Assembly (NCBI GenBank): GCA_011959285.1
Contig: BLLW01000037.1
Span: 1-36,915 of the forward strand
DNA: 36,915 nucleotides
DNA from: Lachnospiraceae bacterium
GTDB lineage: Bacteria; Bacillota; Clostridia; Lachnospirales; Lachnospiraceae
Direction: 5' to 3'
The notes under the pieces are model-generated. The model had not been told where the DNA came from. It worked only from the letters and a program-made list of their open reading frames with translations, and did not search any database. Shown here piece by piece: positions 1-8,278 of the stretch. Every line of letters begins with the position of its first letter. The stretch's first letter is position 1. A program made the translations under genes and the position numbers.

Positions 1-77
1 TTAAATTGAAAAATTTGAGGTGCCCGGGCAGGCTATAAAAGAATTTACCTTTCAAAGCTGCACCATATAATTACCGT

Positions 78-107
78 TTGCGAAATCCCAATATATGGGT
101 GTATAAT
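78..107 (+). promoter_or_regulatory. sigma-A promoter for the pseF operon
   Basis: The sequence shows TTGCGA at 78-83, an 18-bp spacer and a perfect TATAAT at 102-107. It lies about 43 bp before the pseF start and no other gene intervenes, so it probably drives pseF, the decarboxylase, pseI and pseG. The -35 match is 4 of 6, so the call rests mostly on the -10. Confidence 0.55.
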
Positions 108-149
108 CGAAAGTATCAAAATTGTAACTTCAAGGAGCAAAGCGGAACT

Positions 150-854
150 ATGAAAGGCAAAAAACTGGCTATCATTACTGCCCGTGGAGGCAGCAAGCGA
201 ATCCCCCGGAAGAACATCAAGGATTTCTGCGGCAGACCCATCCTGTCCTATTCCATAGATGCTGCCAAAGAAGCGGCTGTCTTTGACGAAATCATGGTTT
301 CCACGGACGATGAAGAAATTGCCGAAATCGCGAAAACCTTCGGTGCCAAAGTCCCCTTTTTCCGCTCTAAAGAAACGGCAGGGGACTATGCTTCCACCGA
401 CGATGTGATCATGGAAGTGCTCAAATCCTACGCGGAAATCGGGCAGGATTTCGATGCTTTCTGCTGTATTTACCCCACAGCTCCCTTTTTAACCGGTGCG
501 CGGCTTAAGGGCGCCATGACGCTTTTGGACGCTGCCGACTCCGTTATGCCCGTAGTACCTTTTTCTTATCCGCCCCAGAGAGGTCTTATCATCAACGGAC
601 ACGGTCTTTTGGAAAGACAGTTTCCCGAATATGCCGAGGCACGCAGCCAGGATCTACCAAAAATCTATCACGACTGCGGACAGTTTTACGCCTGCCGGAC
701 GAAGGCATTTTTAGAGGCGGGCACCACAGACGTAGAAAACCTTCTCCCCCTTGTCCTCTCCGAACTGGAAGTACAGGATATTGATACCCCGGAAGATTGG
801 GCATTGGCGGAGATAAAATACAACCTGCTGAAAATGGAGCACTCGCAGGAATGA
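150..854 (+). CDS. pseF: Pseudaminic acid cytidylyltransferase (CMP-Pse synthetase)
   Basis: Activates pseudaminic acid with CTP to give CMP-Pse, the donor for glycosyltransferases; cytoplasmic. The 234-residue protein begins with the nucleotidyltransferase signature ARGGSKRIPRKN (residues 11-22) shared by NeuA/PseF/LegF enzymes. It then has GRPILSYSI and the metal-binding VSTDDEEIAEIA segment, and ends with QDIDTPEDW, typical of the family. Length fits PseF. The start is ATG 150, with AAGGAG at 132-137 upstream; an upstream in-frame extension lacks a ribosome site. The stop overlaps a possible ATG of the next gene (ATGA), so translation is probably coupled. PseF is preferred over NeuA because pseI, pseG and pseC are neighbours. 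Confidence 0.9.
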   Translation: MKGKKLAIITARGGSKRIPRKNIKDFCGRPILSYSIDAAKEAAVFDEIMVSTDDEEIAEIAKTFGAKVPFFRSKETAGDYASTDDVIMEVLKSYAEIGQDFDAFCCIYPTAPFLTGARLKGAMTLLDAADSVMPVVPFSYPPQRGLIINGHGLLERQFPEYAEARSQDLPKIYHDCGQFYACRTKAFLEAGTTDVENLLPLVLSELEVQDIDTPEDWALAEIKYNLLKMEHSQE

Positions 855-868
855 ACATGGAGGAACTT

Positions 869-2068
869 ATGAAACAGCTTCAAACACCCTTTTACAAAAT
901 AAAAGAAAAAGACCTATCTTACGATGTCACTCTTTTGAAGGAATCCCTTTCCCAAAACTGGGGAAATTACATTGTAGGATATTCCGTAAAAACAAATTCC
1001 CTTCCCTGGCTGCTCACCTATATGAAAAACCAGGGATTTTATGCGGAAGTGGTGTCGAAAACGGAATACGATCTGGCAAGCCGGCTTGGCTTTTCAGGGA
1101 AGCAGATCATCTATAACGGACCCATCAAGGATAAGAAGGTTTTTGAGACCGTCCTGCTTGCAGGAGGATATATCAATTTAGATTCCAACTATGAGCTGGA
1201 TTGGATGGACGAGCTGAGCACCCTTTATCCCAACCGGCATTTTAGAATTGGTCTGCGCGTCAACTGCGACCTCGCTTCCCTCTGCCCGGAGGAGACGCTT
1301 GCGGAAGAAGAGGGGGGACGATTCGGCTACTGTTATGAAAATGGGATGCTGAAATCCGCCATCAACAGGCTGTGCGCCCTGCCCAATGTGTGGGTATCGG
1401 GTCTTCACCTGCATTCCTCCACCAAATCTCGCACCGTGCATGTATTTGGCGCTCTTGCAAAAATGGCTGTGAAGATTGCGAAAGAATATGATCTTGCTCT
1501 AGATTACGTGGATATGGGCGGCGGCTATTTCGGCGGAAGGGACGACAAACCGGATTACCGGGATTACTTCGCGGAAATCTGCAAAGAACTCTCTCTGCAC
1601 TTTAATCCGCAAAAGACCGTTTTAATTGCCGAACCCGGCGTTTCCCTGATTTCAAGGGCTACCACCTTTGAGACCTCGGTAATCGACATAAAGGATATCC
1701 GAGGGCGGAAGTTCGTGGTGACAGACGGCAGCCGCACCAACTTAAATCCGCTGGTGACCAGACATGTATATCCTCACCACATAGAATACGCTTCCGACAC
1801 ATCCTCACGCAAGACAGAACCCGTGCAGTGGATCTGCGGCGCCACCTGCATGGAATATGATCGATTATTTGAGCTGAAGGGCGAAACCGCACTTACGCCT
1901 GGCGATAAAGTTATTTACGATACCGCAGGCGGATATACCATGTGCCTGAGTCCTCTGTTCATCAATTATTTCCCCGCTGTTTATGTGGAGCATGAGGATG
2001 GCTCTGTTTTTACCGCAAGAGATGCCTGGACAAACAACGAATACCTTCAAAAGAGTCATCTGGAGTAA
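869..2068 (+). CDS. PLP-dependent decarboxylase (LysA/ODC alanine-racemase-fold family) in the Pse operon
   Basis: A type III PLP enzyme related to diaminopimelate, ornithine and carboxynorspermidine decarboxylases; substrate unknown. From ATG 869 it has 399 residues. Visible family landmarks are GYSVKTN, with the Schiff-base Lys near residue 41, HLHSS near 180, GGGYFGG near 217 and EPG near 255. The C-terminal CMEYD near 327 carries the active-site Cys, and DTAGGY follows near 352, so it looks catalytically intact. GGAGG at 859-863 sits 5 nt before ATG 869, favouring it over ATG 851, which overlaps the pseF stop. It lies between pseF and pseI in the same operon. This activity is not part of the known six-step Pse pathway. 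My inference is that it supplies an amine or amino-acid-derived group for sugar modification; biosynthetic lysA is less likely from context. Confidence 0.8.
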   Translation: MKQLQTPFYKIKEKDLSYDVTLLKESLSQNWGNYIVGYSVKTNSLPWLLTYMKNQGFYAEVVSKTEYDLASRLGFSGKQIIYNGPIKDKKVFETVLLAGGYINLDSNYELDWMDELSTLYPNRHFRIGLRVNCDLASLCPEETLAEEEGGRFGYCYENGMLKSAINRLCALPNVWVSGLHLHSSTKSRTVHVFGALAKMAVKIAKEYDLALDYVDMGGGYFGGRDDKPDYRDYFAEICKELSLHFNPQKTVLIAEPGVSLISRATTFETSVIDIKDIRGRKFVVTDGSRTNLNPLVTRHVYPHHIEYASDTSSRKTEPVQWICGATCMEYDRLFELKGETALTPGDKVIYDTAGGYTMCLSPLFINYFPAVYVEHEDGSVFTARDAWTNNEYLQKSHLE

Positions 2069-2081
2069 CAGGAGGCACAGT

Positions 2082-3134
2082 ATGAACAAAGAAATCAAAA
2101 TCGGCTCCCATGTAATCAGCGAACACTCTCCTGTTTTCATCGTTGCCGAATTATCCGCCAATCATAATCAGGACTACGGACGCGCCGTGGAGATTCTTCA
2201 CGCGGCAAAGGAAGCCGGCGCAGACGCTGTAAAGCTGCAGACTTACACTGCGGACACAATCACCATCGACTGTGACGATCCTTGCTTTCAGATCAATGAA
2301 GGAACCATCTGGGACGGGACCACCCTCTACAAACTCTACCAACAGGCATACACGCCATGGGAATGGCAGCCGAAGCTGATGGAAGAAGCTGCCCGGCTGG
2401 GGCTTGTATGCTTTTCCTCCCCCTTTGACTTTACCTCCGTGGACTTTTTAGAGCAGATGCAGGTGCCTGCCTACAAGATTGCTTCCTATGAAATCAACGA
2501 TATTCCTCTGATCAGGAAAATTGCCAGACTGCACAAGCCTGTCATCTTTGCCACAGGCATTGCCTACCCCGAGGATATCGAACGGGCGCTCTCCGTCTGC
2601 AGGGAAGAGGGAAACAGGGACGTAATCCTCCTAAAATGCGTGTCCTCCTACCCCACTCCCTACGAGGATGTCAACTTAAATGTGATTCCTACCTTAGCCC
2701 AAACCTACGACTGTCTGGTGGGAATCTCCGATCATACCATGGGCAGCATCGTTTCTGCCGGATCCATCGCTCTGGGCGTTAAGATGGTGGAGAAACACTT
2801 TACCCTGCGCCGGGCAGACGGCGGACCGGACGGCGCTTTTTCCATGGAACCGGAAGAATTTTCCCGGATGGTGAAAGATATCCGTATTATGGAAAAGGCT
2901 CTGGGAAGCAGCGAATACAAGCTTACCCCCACACAGGAGTTGGAGCACGGCGGTTCCCGTTCCTTGTTTGTGGTAAAAGATATCGCCAAAGGAGAAGTAT
3001 TGACTTCCGAAAACATACGCTCCATCCGCCCGGGCAACGGTCTCCACACCATGTACTACGAGGAGGTGCTGGGCAAAAAGGCAAACATATTTTTACGGAA
3101 AGGAACGCCGCTTCAATGGGAACTCATCGACTGA
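2082..3134 (+). CDS. pseI: Pseudaminic acid synthase (NeuB family)
   Basis: Condenses 2,4-diacetamido-2,4,6-trideoxy-L-altrose with phosphoenolpyruvate to make pseudaminic acid. The 350-residue protein has the NeuB TIM-barrel opening FIVAELSANHNQDY and KLQTYTADTITID. The segment VEKHFTLRRADGGPDGAFS follows, in which ADGGPDGAFS is the form seen in PseI rather than NeuB. A C-terminal SAF (antifreeze-like) domain begins near SRSLFVVKDIAKGE and ends with NGLHTMYYEEVLGKKA. The start is ATG 2082 behind AGGAGG at 2070-2075. The next gene starts 19 nt before this one stops, so the operon is tightly coupled. Confidence 0.92.
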   Translation: MNKEIKIGSHVISEHSPVFIVAELSANHNQDYGRAVEILHAAKEAGADAVKLQTYTADTITIDCDDPCFQINEGTIWDGTTLYKLYQQAYTPWEWQPKLMEEAARLGLVCFSSPFDFTSVDFLEQMQVPAYKIASYEINDIPLIRKIARLHKPVIFATGIAYPEDIERALSVCREEGNRDVILLKCVSSYPTPYEDVNLNVIPTLAQTYDCLVGISDHTMGSIVSAGSIALGVKMVEKHFTLRRADGGPDGAFSMEPEEFSRMVKDIRIMEKALGSSEYKLTPTQELEHGGSRSLFVVKDIAKGEVLTSENIRSIRPGNGLHTMYYEEVLGKKANIFLRKGTPLQWELID

Positions 3135-4294
3135 TCTACATCCGAACAGACGGCAATGCCAAAATAGCGTCCGGACATCTGGTGCGCTGTTTTTCTGTCG
3201 CCCTTGCCTGCCGGAAGCTGGGTATGGAGGTGCATTTCCTTGTCTCCGACTCAGAAAGCCGTCTCCTTCTTGCGCAGCTTATGGGTTCAGATACAGATTT
3301 TTCGATTACCCAGCTGGAAACTGCTTCTTATGATTCCCTTGAGCAAGAGCTCCCGGAAGTGCTTTCCATCCTTTCTTCCCATAACTTTGATTCTTCCCTT
3401 CCGTCCGGCAGAACGTCCTCCGGCGCCAGAAAACCCGTTTTTCTTCTTGATTCCTATTATGTCACCGAACACTATTTATTGTCCTTGTGGTCTTACGCAC
3501 AAACCGCCTATCTGGACGATCTGCGCCTTTTTGATTACCCTGCTGACCTTGTAATCAACTATGATGTGATTCCCGAAGATCAAATGGCTTCTTATAAAAC
3601 TTCCTACGCAAACGCAGGACAGCTTCTTTTAGGTGCTTCCTACGCCCCTCTTCGGAGCCAGTTTCAGAACCGGCAGACCCATCTGCGGGAAAAAGCATCC
3701 GATATCCTGGTGACCACCGGAGGCAGCGATCCCCTGCACTTTTGCCTTCGCCTGGTTTCCCAAATTGCCGATCTCTTGCAAACTTCCAATTCCTCCTGCG
3801 CACAAAACCACATGCTCTGCGCCGGTAAAAACTTTCATATTGTAATTGGAAAGATGAATGAAGATAAAGAAAATCTATACAGACTTGCGAAGGAACTGCC
3901 TTTTTTAACCCTGCACGAAAACGTGCAGGATATGGCTGACCTTATGAGCAAATGCGATCTGGCAGTCTCCGCCGCCGGAACCACCTTATACGAGCTCTGC
4001 GCCCTCGGCATTCCCACAATCAGCTTTATCATTTCCGACAACCAGTTGGATTGCGCCGGCGCATTTGATAGGGCAAACGCAATCCCCTGTGCCGGAGATC
4101 TGCGCGTATCCGCCGATGAAGTATTTCAAAAGATTTTTCAATTCATAGAAGATACCGCCGCTTTGTCCGGCGATTCCTGTGCTAAGAGAAAAGCCATGCA
4201 CCACAGGATGACCGGGCTTGTTGACGGAAACGGCGCCGCACGCATCGCCCATGCCCTGTTTTGTCTGTGTTCATCAGAAAAACAGACGCTTTAA
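3116..4294 (+). CDS. pseG: UDP-2,4-diacetamido-2,4,6-trideoxy-beta-L-altropyranose hydrolase
   Basis: Removes UDP from the Pse precursor sugar before PseI acts. Of 392 residues, the N-terminus RLIYIRTDGNAKIASGHLVRC carries the GHxxRC motif with the presumed catalytic His at 21. The GT-B-like C-terminal half contains VTTGGSDPL near 199 and SAAGTTLYELCALGIP near 285, both typical. It is longer than usual PseG. A Ser-rich insertion around 88-106 and a second short one around 213-226 account for part of the excess. ATG 3116 lies inside the end of pseI, with GGAAAGGA upstream. Its 3' end overlaps the convergent ATP-grasp gene by 21 nt, with no terminator between them. Confidence 0.85.
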   Translation: MGTHRLIYIRTDGNAKIASGHLVRCFSVALACRKLGMEVHFLVSDSESRLLLAQLMGSDTDFSITQLETASYDSLEQELPEVLSILSSHNFDSSLPSGRTSSGARKPVFLLDSYYVTEHYLLSLWSYAQTAYLDDLRLFDYPADLVINYDVIPEDQMASYKTSYANAGQLLLGASYAPLRSQFQNRQTHLREKASDILVTTGGSDPLHFCLRLVSQIADLLQTSNSSCAQNHMLCAGKNFHIVIGKMNEDKENLYRLAKELPFLTLHENVQDMADLMSKCDLAVSAAGTTLYELCALGIPTISFIISDNQLDCAGAFDRANAIPCAGDLRVSADEVFQKIFQFIEDTAALSGDSCAKRKAMHHRMTGLVDGNGAARIAHALFCLCSSEKQTL

Positions 4295-5470
4295 TTTTTC
4301 TGCCTGCCCATGCAAAAATACGTCGCCTGTGCCTTCCAGCACAAAATAGCCGCGCCCCATCACCGAATGACCGTCTGATACGGGGACTAATTCTTCCCCT
4401 TCCTTTATATGGCAATTCCACGCAGCCAGACGGACGTCCAGCGCAGCCTCCGCCTGCTTTACGTCCGGAACATTCTTTACCTTTCCCTGCATATCAAAAT
4501 AATGGATCAACATGGATTTCGTCCGCTTCGGCACAAAGCTATAGGCACGACCCAGCCGATATCTGATATATTCCTCCGCCATATCCACCCCTGTGCACAG
4601 GGGGGTAAACAGATTATGCAGGTTATGACCGGAAGGTCTGGCGGAAAGTTCTATAATAAAGGGTCCCTTTTGCCCCCGTATGAGATCTGCGTGCAAAAGG
4701 CACTCTTTCAGGTTCAGGCATGCAATCACCTGCTGCATATACGCCTCCGCCTGCTGCCAGAATGCATCTGTGGGGGGAACGGAATAATAGCCCACTGCCT
4801 GCCTTGCAGGAGGCGGGGTGTTTTCTTTTTTCCGGAGCAGGACCATGGTAAATCCTTCTTTGGTCACGGCTCCGTCCACACCGTATTCTTCCCCTGCAGC
4901 ACATTCCTCCAGCACATAAGGTTCCCCTTCAGTTTTCAAAAGCGCTTCCTTCAACTCCTTGGCGTTATTGGGCATAAATAACCCTCTGCTCCCGGAGCCG
5001 TACCTTGGTTTCAGGATTGCCGGAAATGAAATCTGAATCTGGTTCAAATTCATTTCAAAATCCTGCCCTGTACTTTTCTCCTCCTCTACAAGCTTCCCTT
5101 CTTCAACCAAATAACACCGACAGTCCCGCAGCCCCCGGCTGCTCAGTCTTTGGTGGAATTTCCATTTATCCGTGCACAGCTCTGCTTCCTGCCTGCCGAT
5201 TCCGGGCAGCCCCAGCACGTCATTGACTGCGCCTATGGTGGTGAGATATCTGCCGATGGGCACCGTCAATATAAAGTCCGGCTTCTCTTTCCGCAGGGCT
5301 TCTATGGTGCTTTCCTCGTCCGAGATATCTACAACAAGCGGATAATCTGCATACTTCAGCCCTTCTGCCTCCGGATTCCCATCCAATGCCGCTATTTCAA
5401 TTCCATATTCATGCGCCTTCTTTATTGTGTGAATGGCTTCCCCGCTTGCACCTATAATCGCCGCTTTCAT
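4274..5470 (-). CDS. ATP-grasp ligase of the Pse locus
   Basis: A 398-residue ATP-grasp enzyme of the carbamoyl-phosphate-synthase-like/D-Ala ligase fold; exact substrates unknown. The N-terminus MKAAIIGASGEA forms a Rossmann-like pre-ATP-grasp domain. ATP-binding elements are FPAILKPRYGSGSRG, YVLEECAAGEEYGVDG and the metal-binding FIIELSARPSGHN. ATG 5470 follows AGAGGA by 4-5 nt and is preferred over the ATG at 5482. It is the last gene of the pseC-glycosyltransferase operon, 18 nt after the glycosyltransferase stop. The family joins a carboxylate to an amine or hydroxyl through an acyl-phosphate. I infer that it links an amino acid or amine to the nonulosonate or its precursor, but this is not proven by sequence. 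Confidence 0.8.
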   Translation of the reverse strand: MKAAIIGASGEAIHTIKKAHEYGIEIAALDGNPEAEGLKYADYPLVVDISDEESTIEALRKEKPDFILTVPIGRYLTTIGAVNDVLGLPGIGRQEAELCTDKWKFHQRLSSRGLRDCRCYLVEEGKLVEEEKSTGQDFEMNLNQIQISFPAILKPRYGSGSRGLFMPNNAKELKEALLKTEGEPYVLEECAAGEEYGVDGAVTKEGFTMVLLRKKENTPPPARQAVGYYSVPPTDAFWQQAEAYMQQVIACLNLKECLLHADLIRGQKGPFIIELSARPSGHNLHNLFTPLCTGVDMAEEYIRYRLGRAYSFVPKRTKSMLIHYFDMQGKVKNVPDVKQAEAALDVRLAAWNCHIKEGEELVPVSDGHSVMGRGYFVLEGTGDVFLHGQAEKLKRLFF

Positions 5471-5488
5471 ATTTCCTCTCATTCTGCC

Positions 5489-6517
5489 TTATTTCTTCAT
5501 CCGCTTCCTAAAATTTCGGTACGCCCGCAGCACTTTATAATAAAGCATGAAATACAGAGTGGACTTCATATGCATTTCAATCAGCTTCCGCTCCTCCGCG
5601 TGAACCCGCTCCTGATAATAAGGATTCTCCCTAAAATTCGGAAAGGTTTCCCGCATTTCCCTGCCAAGAGCTTTTACAAACCCATACTCCTTTTTCTTTA
5701 CGCCCACCATATAGGAAAACAGGGTATTGACATAAAACAGCGTGGTAAAGCTGCTTTCAATCTCGGGATAATATTCCTCAAAAAAGCCGAACTGCTTCGC
5801 TTCCCTGACCATCACCCTTGCCGCCTCCATGCGGTCCTCGCAGCGCTTTCTGGTGATGGTATGGACGGTGGAAGTATCATGCTGATAATAATAGTAAAGG
5901 GGTTCCTCCAGATATTCAAAACGCTTTGCCCTGAGCATCCATGAATTGCTGATGGCATTGTCCTCATAAAAAATATGTTCCGGGAAACGGTTGGGATAAT
6001 CATAAATGATATGACGCCTGTAGATTTTTACCACCAGGCTTCCGCTGTCTAAGATCAGCGACCTGTATTTTTCTTTGGTGAGGATGCCCGCTTGCAATGG
6101 AGTATTATTGTGCACAATCTGTCCAATCTCCATGCTGTGTTCATGGGTTAGATGATAATCGCAGCCTACCATGTCCGCCCCTGTTTCTTCTCCCCGCGCA
6201 AGAAGTCTTTCGTAGAAGTCCGGCGTCACCCAGTCGTCGCTGTCTATGAATCCGATCCAATCGCCTTTTGCCGACTCTAAACCTAAATTTTTAGCGCCTC
6301 CCTGCTTTTTGTTCACCGGAGACGCAATTACATGGAACTTATCGCTGTATTTCTGCTCATATCTACGCAGAATGGACAGGGAATCATCGGTGGAGCAGTC
6401 GTCCACCGCTATGATCTCATAATCCGTTATGGTCTGATTCACAAGTGAATCAAGACACCAGATGAGCTTGTCCTGGGCTGCCATATTATAAACAGGTACA
6501 ATCACACTCAGTTTCAT
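5489..6517 (-). CDS. Family 2 glycosyltransferase
   Basis: A 342-residue GT-A fold enzyme. It starts with MKLSVIVPVYNMA, the nucleotide-binding strand, followed by IIAVDDCSTDDSL and GGAKNLGLESAKGDWIGFIDSDDW, where SDD is the metal-binding DxD equivalent. The C-terminal half is rich in aromatic and basic residues (YYYYQHDTSTVH) as in WcaA/EpsJ-type transferases. No membrane segment is obvious. It lies between pseC and the ATP-grasp gene on the same strand. It probably transfers a sugar within the same glycan, but the donor and acceptor cannot be read from the sequence. Confidence 0.85.
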   Translation of the reverse strand: MKLSVIVPVYNMAAQDKLIWCLDSLVNQTITDYEIIAVDDCSTDDSLSILRRYEQKYSDKFHVIASPVNKKQGGAKNLGLESAKGDWIGFIDSDDWVTPDFYERLLARGEETGADMVGCDYHLTHEHSMEIGQIVHNNTPLQAGILTKEKYRSLILDSGSLVVKIYRRHIIYDYPNRFPEHIFYEDNAISNSWMLRAKRFEYLEEPLYYYYQHDTSTVHTITRKRCEDRMEAARVMVREAKQFGFFEEYYPEIESSFTTLFYVNTLFSYMVGVKKKEYGFVKALGREMRETFPNFRENPYYQERVHAEERKLIEMHMKSTLYFMLYYKVLRAYRNFRKRMKK

Positions 6518-6583
6518 TTAACGTTTTTCCTTTCATGGCTGCGGGGACCTTCCCTCCTAACGATTCATCCCTAAGTCTGCCCG

Positions 6584-7786
6584 TCATCCTTCGTCTATCG
6601 CATAGTACACCGCAATTCTGGTCACTGCATCGATCACATCCTGTACATCCTTATCCGTCATCGCATAGTACAGCGGCAGGCTGATGATTTCCTCATACAG
6701 CTTTTCCGCCTTGGGGCAAAGCCCCCTTTTATAGCCGATTTTTTCATAATAGGGGAAATAGTAGGTGGGAATATAATGCACATTACAACAAATATTTTCC
6801 GCACCCAATGCTTCAAAAAACTGCTTTCTGTCGATCTTTAATTTAGAAGGATTGAGCCGGAGAATATACAGATGCCGGGTGGTATCCGATTCCGGTATCT
6901 CCTTCTGCACCACAATCTGAGGCAGTCCTGCAAACGCTTCATTGTAAGCTTTTACGATTTCCTTACGCCTTTGTGAAAACATAGGAAGCTTATCTAACTG
7001 GCTGTTCACCAGCGCCGCCTGCATATCCGTCATCCGGTAGTTCATGCCAAGGGCTACCTGCTCGTAATACCATGGTCCGTCCGGTTCATGCTCCATCCAT
7101 TGTGGATCCCTGGTAATGCCATGGGCGCGGTATAAAAGCAGCTTCTGATAATAGGTCTCGCTGTTGGTGAGAACCGCACCGCCTTCCCCACCTGTCACCG
7201 TCTTAACCGGATGGAAACTTAAAGTCGTCATATCTGCAATCGATCCATTGCATTTTCCATTATACCGGGTCCCAATCACGTGCGCACCGTCCTCTATGAG
7301 CACCAGATGATTCTTACGGCAATGGGCAAGCAGTTCATCGAGCTGGACAGACTGACCCGTAAAATCTACCGCTACTACCGCCTTCGTCCGCTCATTCGTC
7401 AGTTTTTCCACCTGATTAGGATCAATATTATAGGTTTCCTCGTTAATATCTGCAAAAACCGGCTTCGCCCCGCAGTACAGCGCACAGTTCGCCGATGCGG
7501 CAAAGGTAATGGGCGTAGTGATGACCTCGTCTCCCTGCCCGATGCCTGCCGCCTGACATGCCATGTGAAGCGCGGCAGTGCCGTTGCTGCAAACAACCGC
7601 ATATTTTGCTCCCGTCACCTCACAGAGTCTTTCTTCTAACTGCTGGATTTTAGGTCCGCAGGTTAAAAAATCGCTTTTGAGCACCTCCACCACTGCCTGT
7701 ATATCCGCATCATCAATATACTGATGACCATAAAATAATTTCGTCTCCCGAACCGGAGTTCCTCCGCAAATTGCCGGTTTGTCCAT
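6584..7786 (-). CDS. pseC: UDP-4-keto-6-deoxy-N-acetyl-L-altrosamine 4-aminotransferase
   Basis: A PLP-dependent DegT/DnrJ/EryC1/StrS aminotransferase that adds the C4 amine in Pse synthesis. Its 400 residues include VCSNGTAALHMACQAAGIG, the EDGAHVIG segment with the cofactor-binding Asp, and SFHPVKTVTGGEGG with the Schiff-base Lys. The wording SFHPVKT and GEGG is typical of PseC. The start ATG 7786 follows TGAGGAAAAATAG. Only 39 nt separate it from the upstream Spo0A-type gene, with no promoter visible between them, so the two are probably co-transcribed. PseB and PseH are absent from the window. Confidence 0.88.
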   Translation of the reverse strand: MDKPAICGGTPVRETKLFYGHQYIDDADIQAVVEVLKSDFLTCGPKIQQLEERLCEVTGAKYAVVCSNGTAALHMACQAAGIGQGDEVITTPITFAASANCALYCGAKPVFADINEETYNIDPNQVEKLTNERTKAVVAVDFTGQSVQLDELLAHCRKNHLVLIEDGAHVIGTRYNGKCNGSIADMTTLSFHPVKTVTGGEGGAVLTNSETYYQKLLLYRAHGITRDPQWMEHEPDGPWYYEQVALGMNYRMTDMQAALVNSQLDKLPMFSQRRKEIVKAYNEAFAGLPQIVVQKEIPESDTTRHLYILRLNPSKLKIDRKQFFEALGAENICCNVHYIPTYYFPYYEKIGYKRGLCPKAEKLYEEIISLPLYYAMTDKDVQDVIDAVTRIAVYYAIDEG

Positions 7787-7825
7787 CTATTTTTCCTCAG
7801 CCTTCCTGAATGGCGGACGCATTCT

Positions 7826-8209
7826 TTAATCTTCCGCACATCCTGTATTCATCTGTATTCTGATAGTATCGGCGATTGCCGCTATGTATTCGCTGTTGGT
7901 GGGTCTTCCCTGTCCGCTTTCAGAGCAGTAACCGAACAGTCCTTCAAAAGTCTCCTTATTGCCTCTCTCCCATGAAATCTCAATGGCATTGCGGATTGCT
8001 CTTTCCACCTTGCCGTCAGTGGTATTATACTGCTTTGCGATTTCCGGGTAAAGCAGTTTCGTGACGCTTCCCACTACCTTCATGTCTTCTTCCGCCATGA
8101 GAACCGCCGTCCTCACGTAGCGATAACCTTTTAAGTGCGCCGGGACGCCCATATCCAGCATCATGTGCGAAATCATTTGCTCTATCTTTTTATCTTCAAC
8201 TCTCTGCAT
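7826..8209 (-). CDS. Stand-alone Spo0A C-terminal (DNA-binding) domain protein
   Basis: A 127-residue protein that consists almost entirely of the Spo0A effector domain. Visible matches to the Spo0A family are GVPAHLKGYRYVR, GSVTKLLYPEIAKQYNTT, KVERAIRNAIEISWERGN and RPTNSEYIAAIAD. The helix-turn-helix region is complete. There is no receiver domain and no room for one, because the ORF starts at ATG 8209 with its own promoter upstream. It should therefore be phosphorylation-independent. It is the first gene before pseC, which makes it a candidate regulator of the glycosylation operon or of itself. Whether it recognises a classical 0A box is unknown; I find no TGTCGAA near the promoter. Confidence 0.87.
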   Translation of the reverse strand: MQRVEDKKIEQMISHMMLDMGVPAHLKGYRYVRTAVLMAEEDMKVVGSVTKLLYPEIAKQYNTTDGKVERAIRNAIEISWERGNKETFEGLFGYCSESGQGRPTNSEYIAAIADTIRIQMNTGCAED

Positions 8210-8249
8210 AACAGATCACTCCCACTCAACATATTTTACTGCTAGTTCC

Positions 8250-8278
8250 AGTATAAATTACAACCATACATGTGAAAA
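8250..8278 (-). promoter_or_regulatory. sigma-A promoter of the Spo0A-type gene and pseC operon
   Basis: On the minus strand there is TTTTCA (8273-8278), a 17-bp spacer and TATACT (8250-8255). The -10 matches 5 of 6 and the -35 matches 4 of 6. It lies about 40 bp before ATG 8209 and overlaps a perfect inverted repeat. Confidence 0.55.

Noticed and set aside
21-30. Perfect palindrome TGCCCGGGCA
   Set aside because: Too short, with no loop or T-run; not a credible terminator or operator on its own.
3-38. Open frame ending in TAA at 36-38 at the left edge
   Set aside because: Only 11 codons are visible and nothing identifies a family; it could be the end of an upstream gene but cannot be supported.
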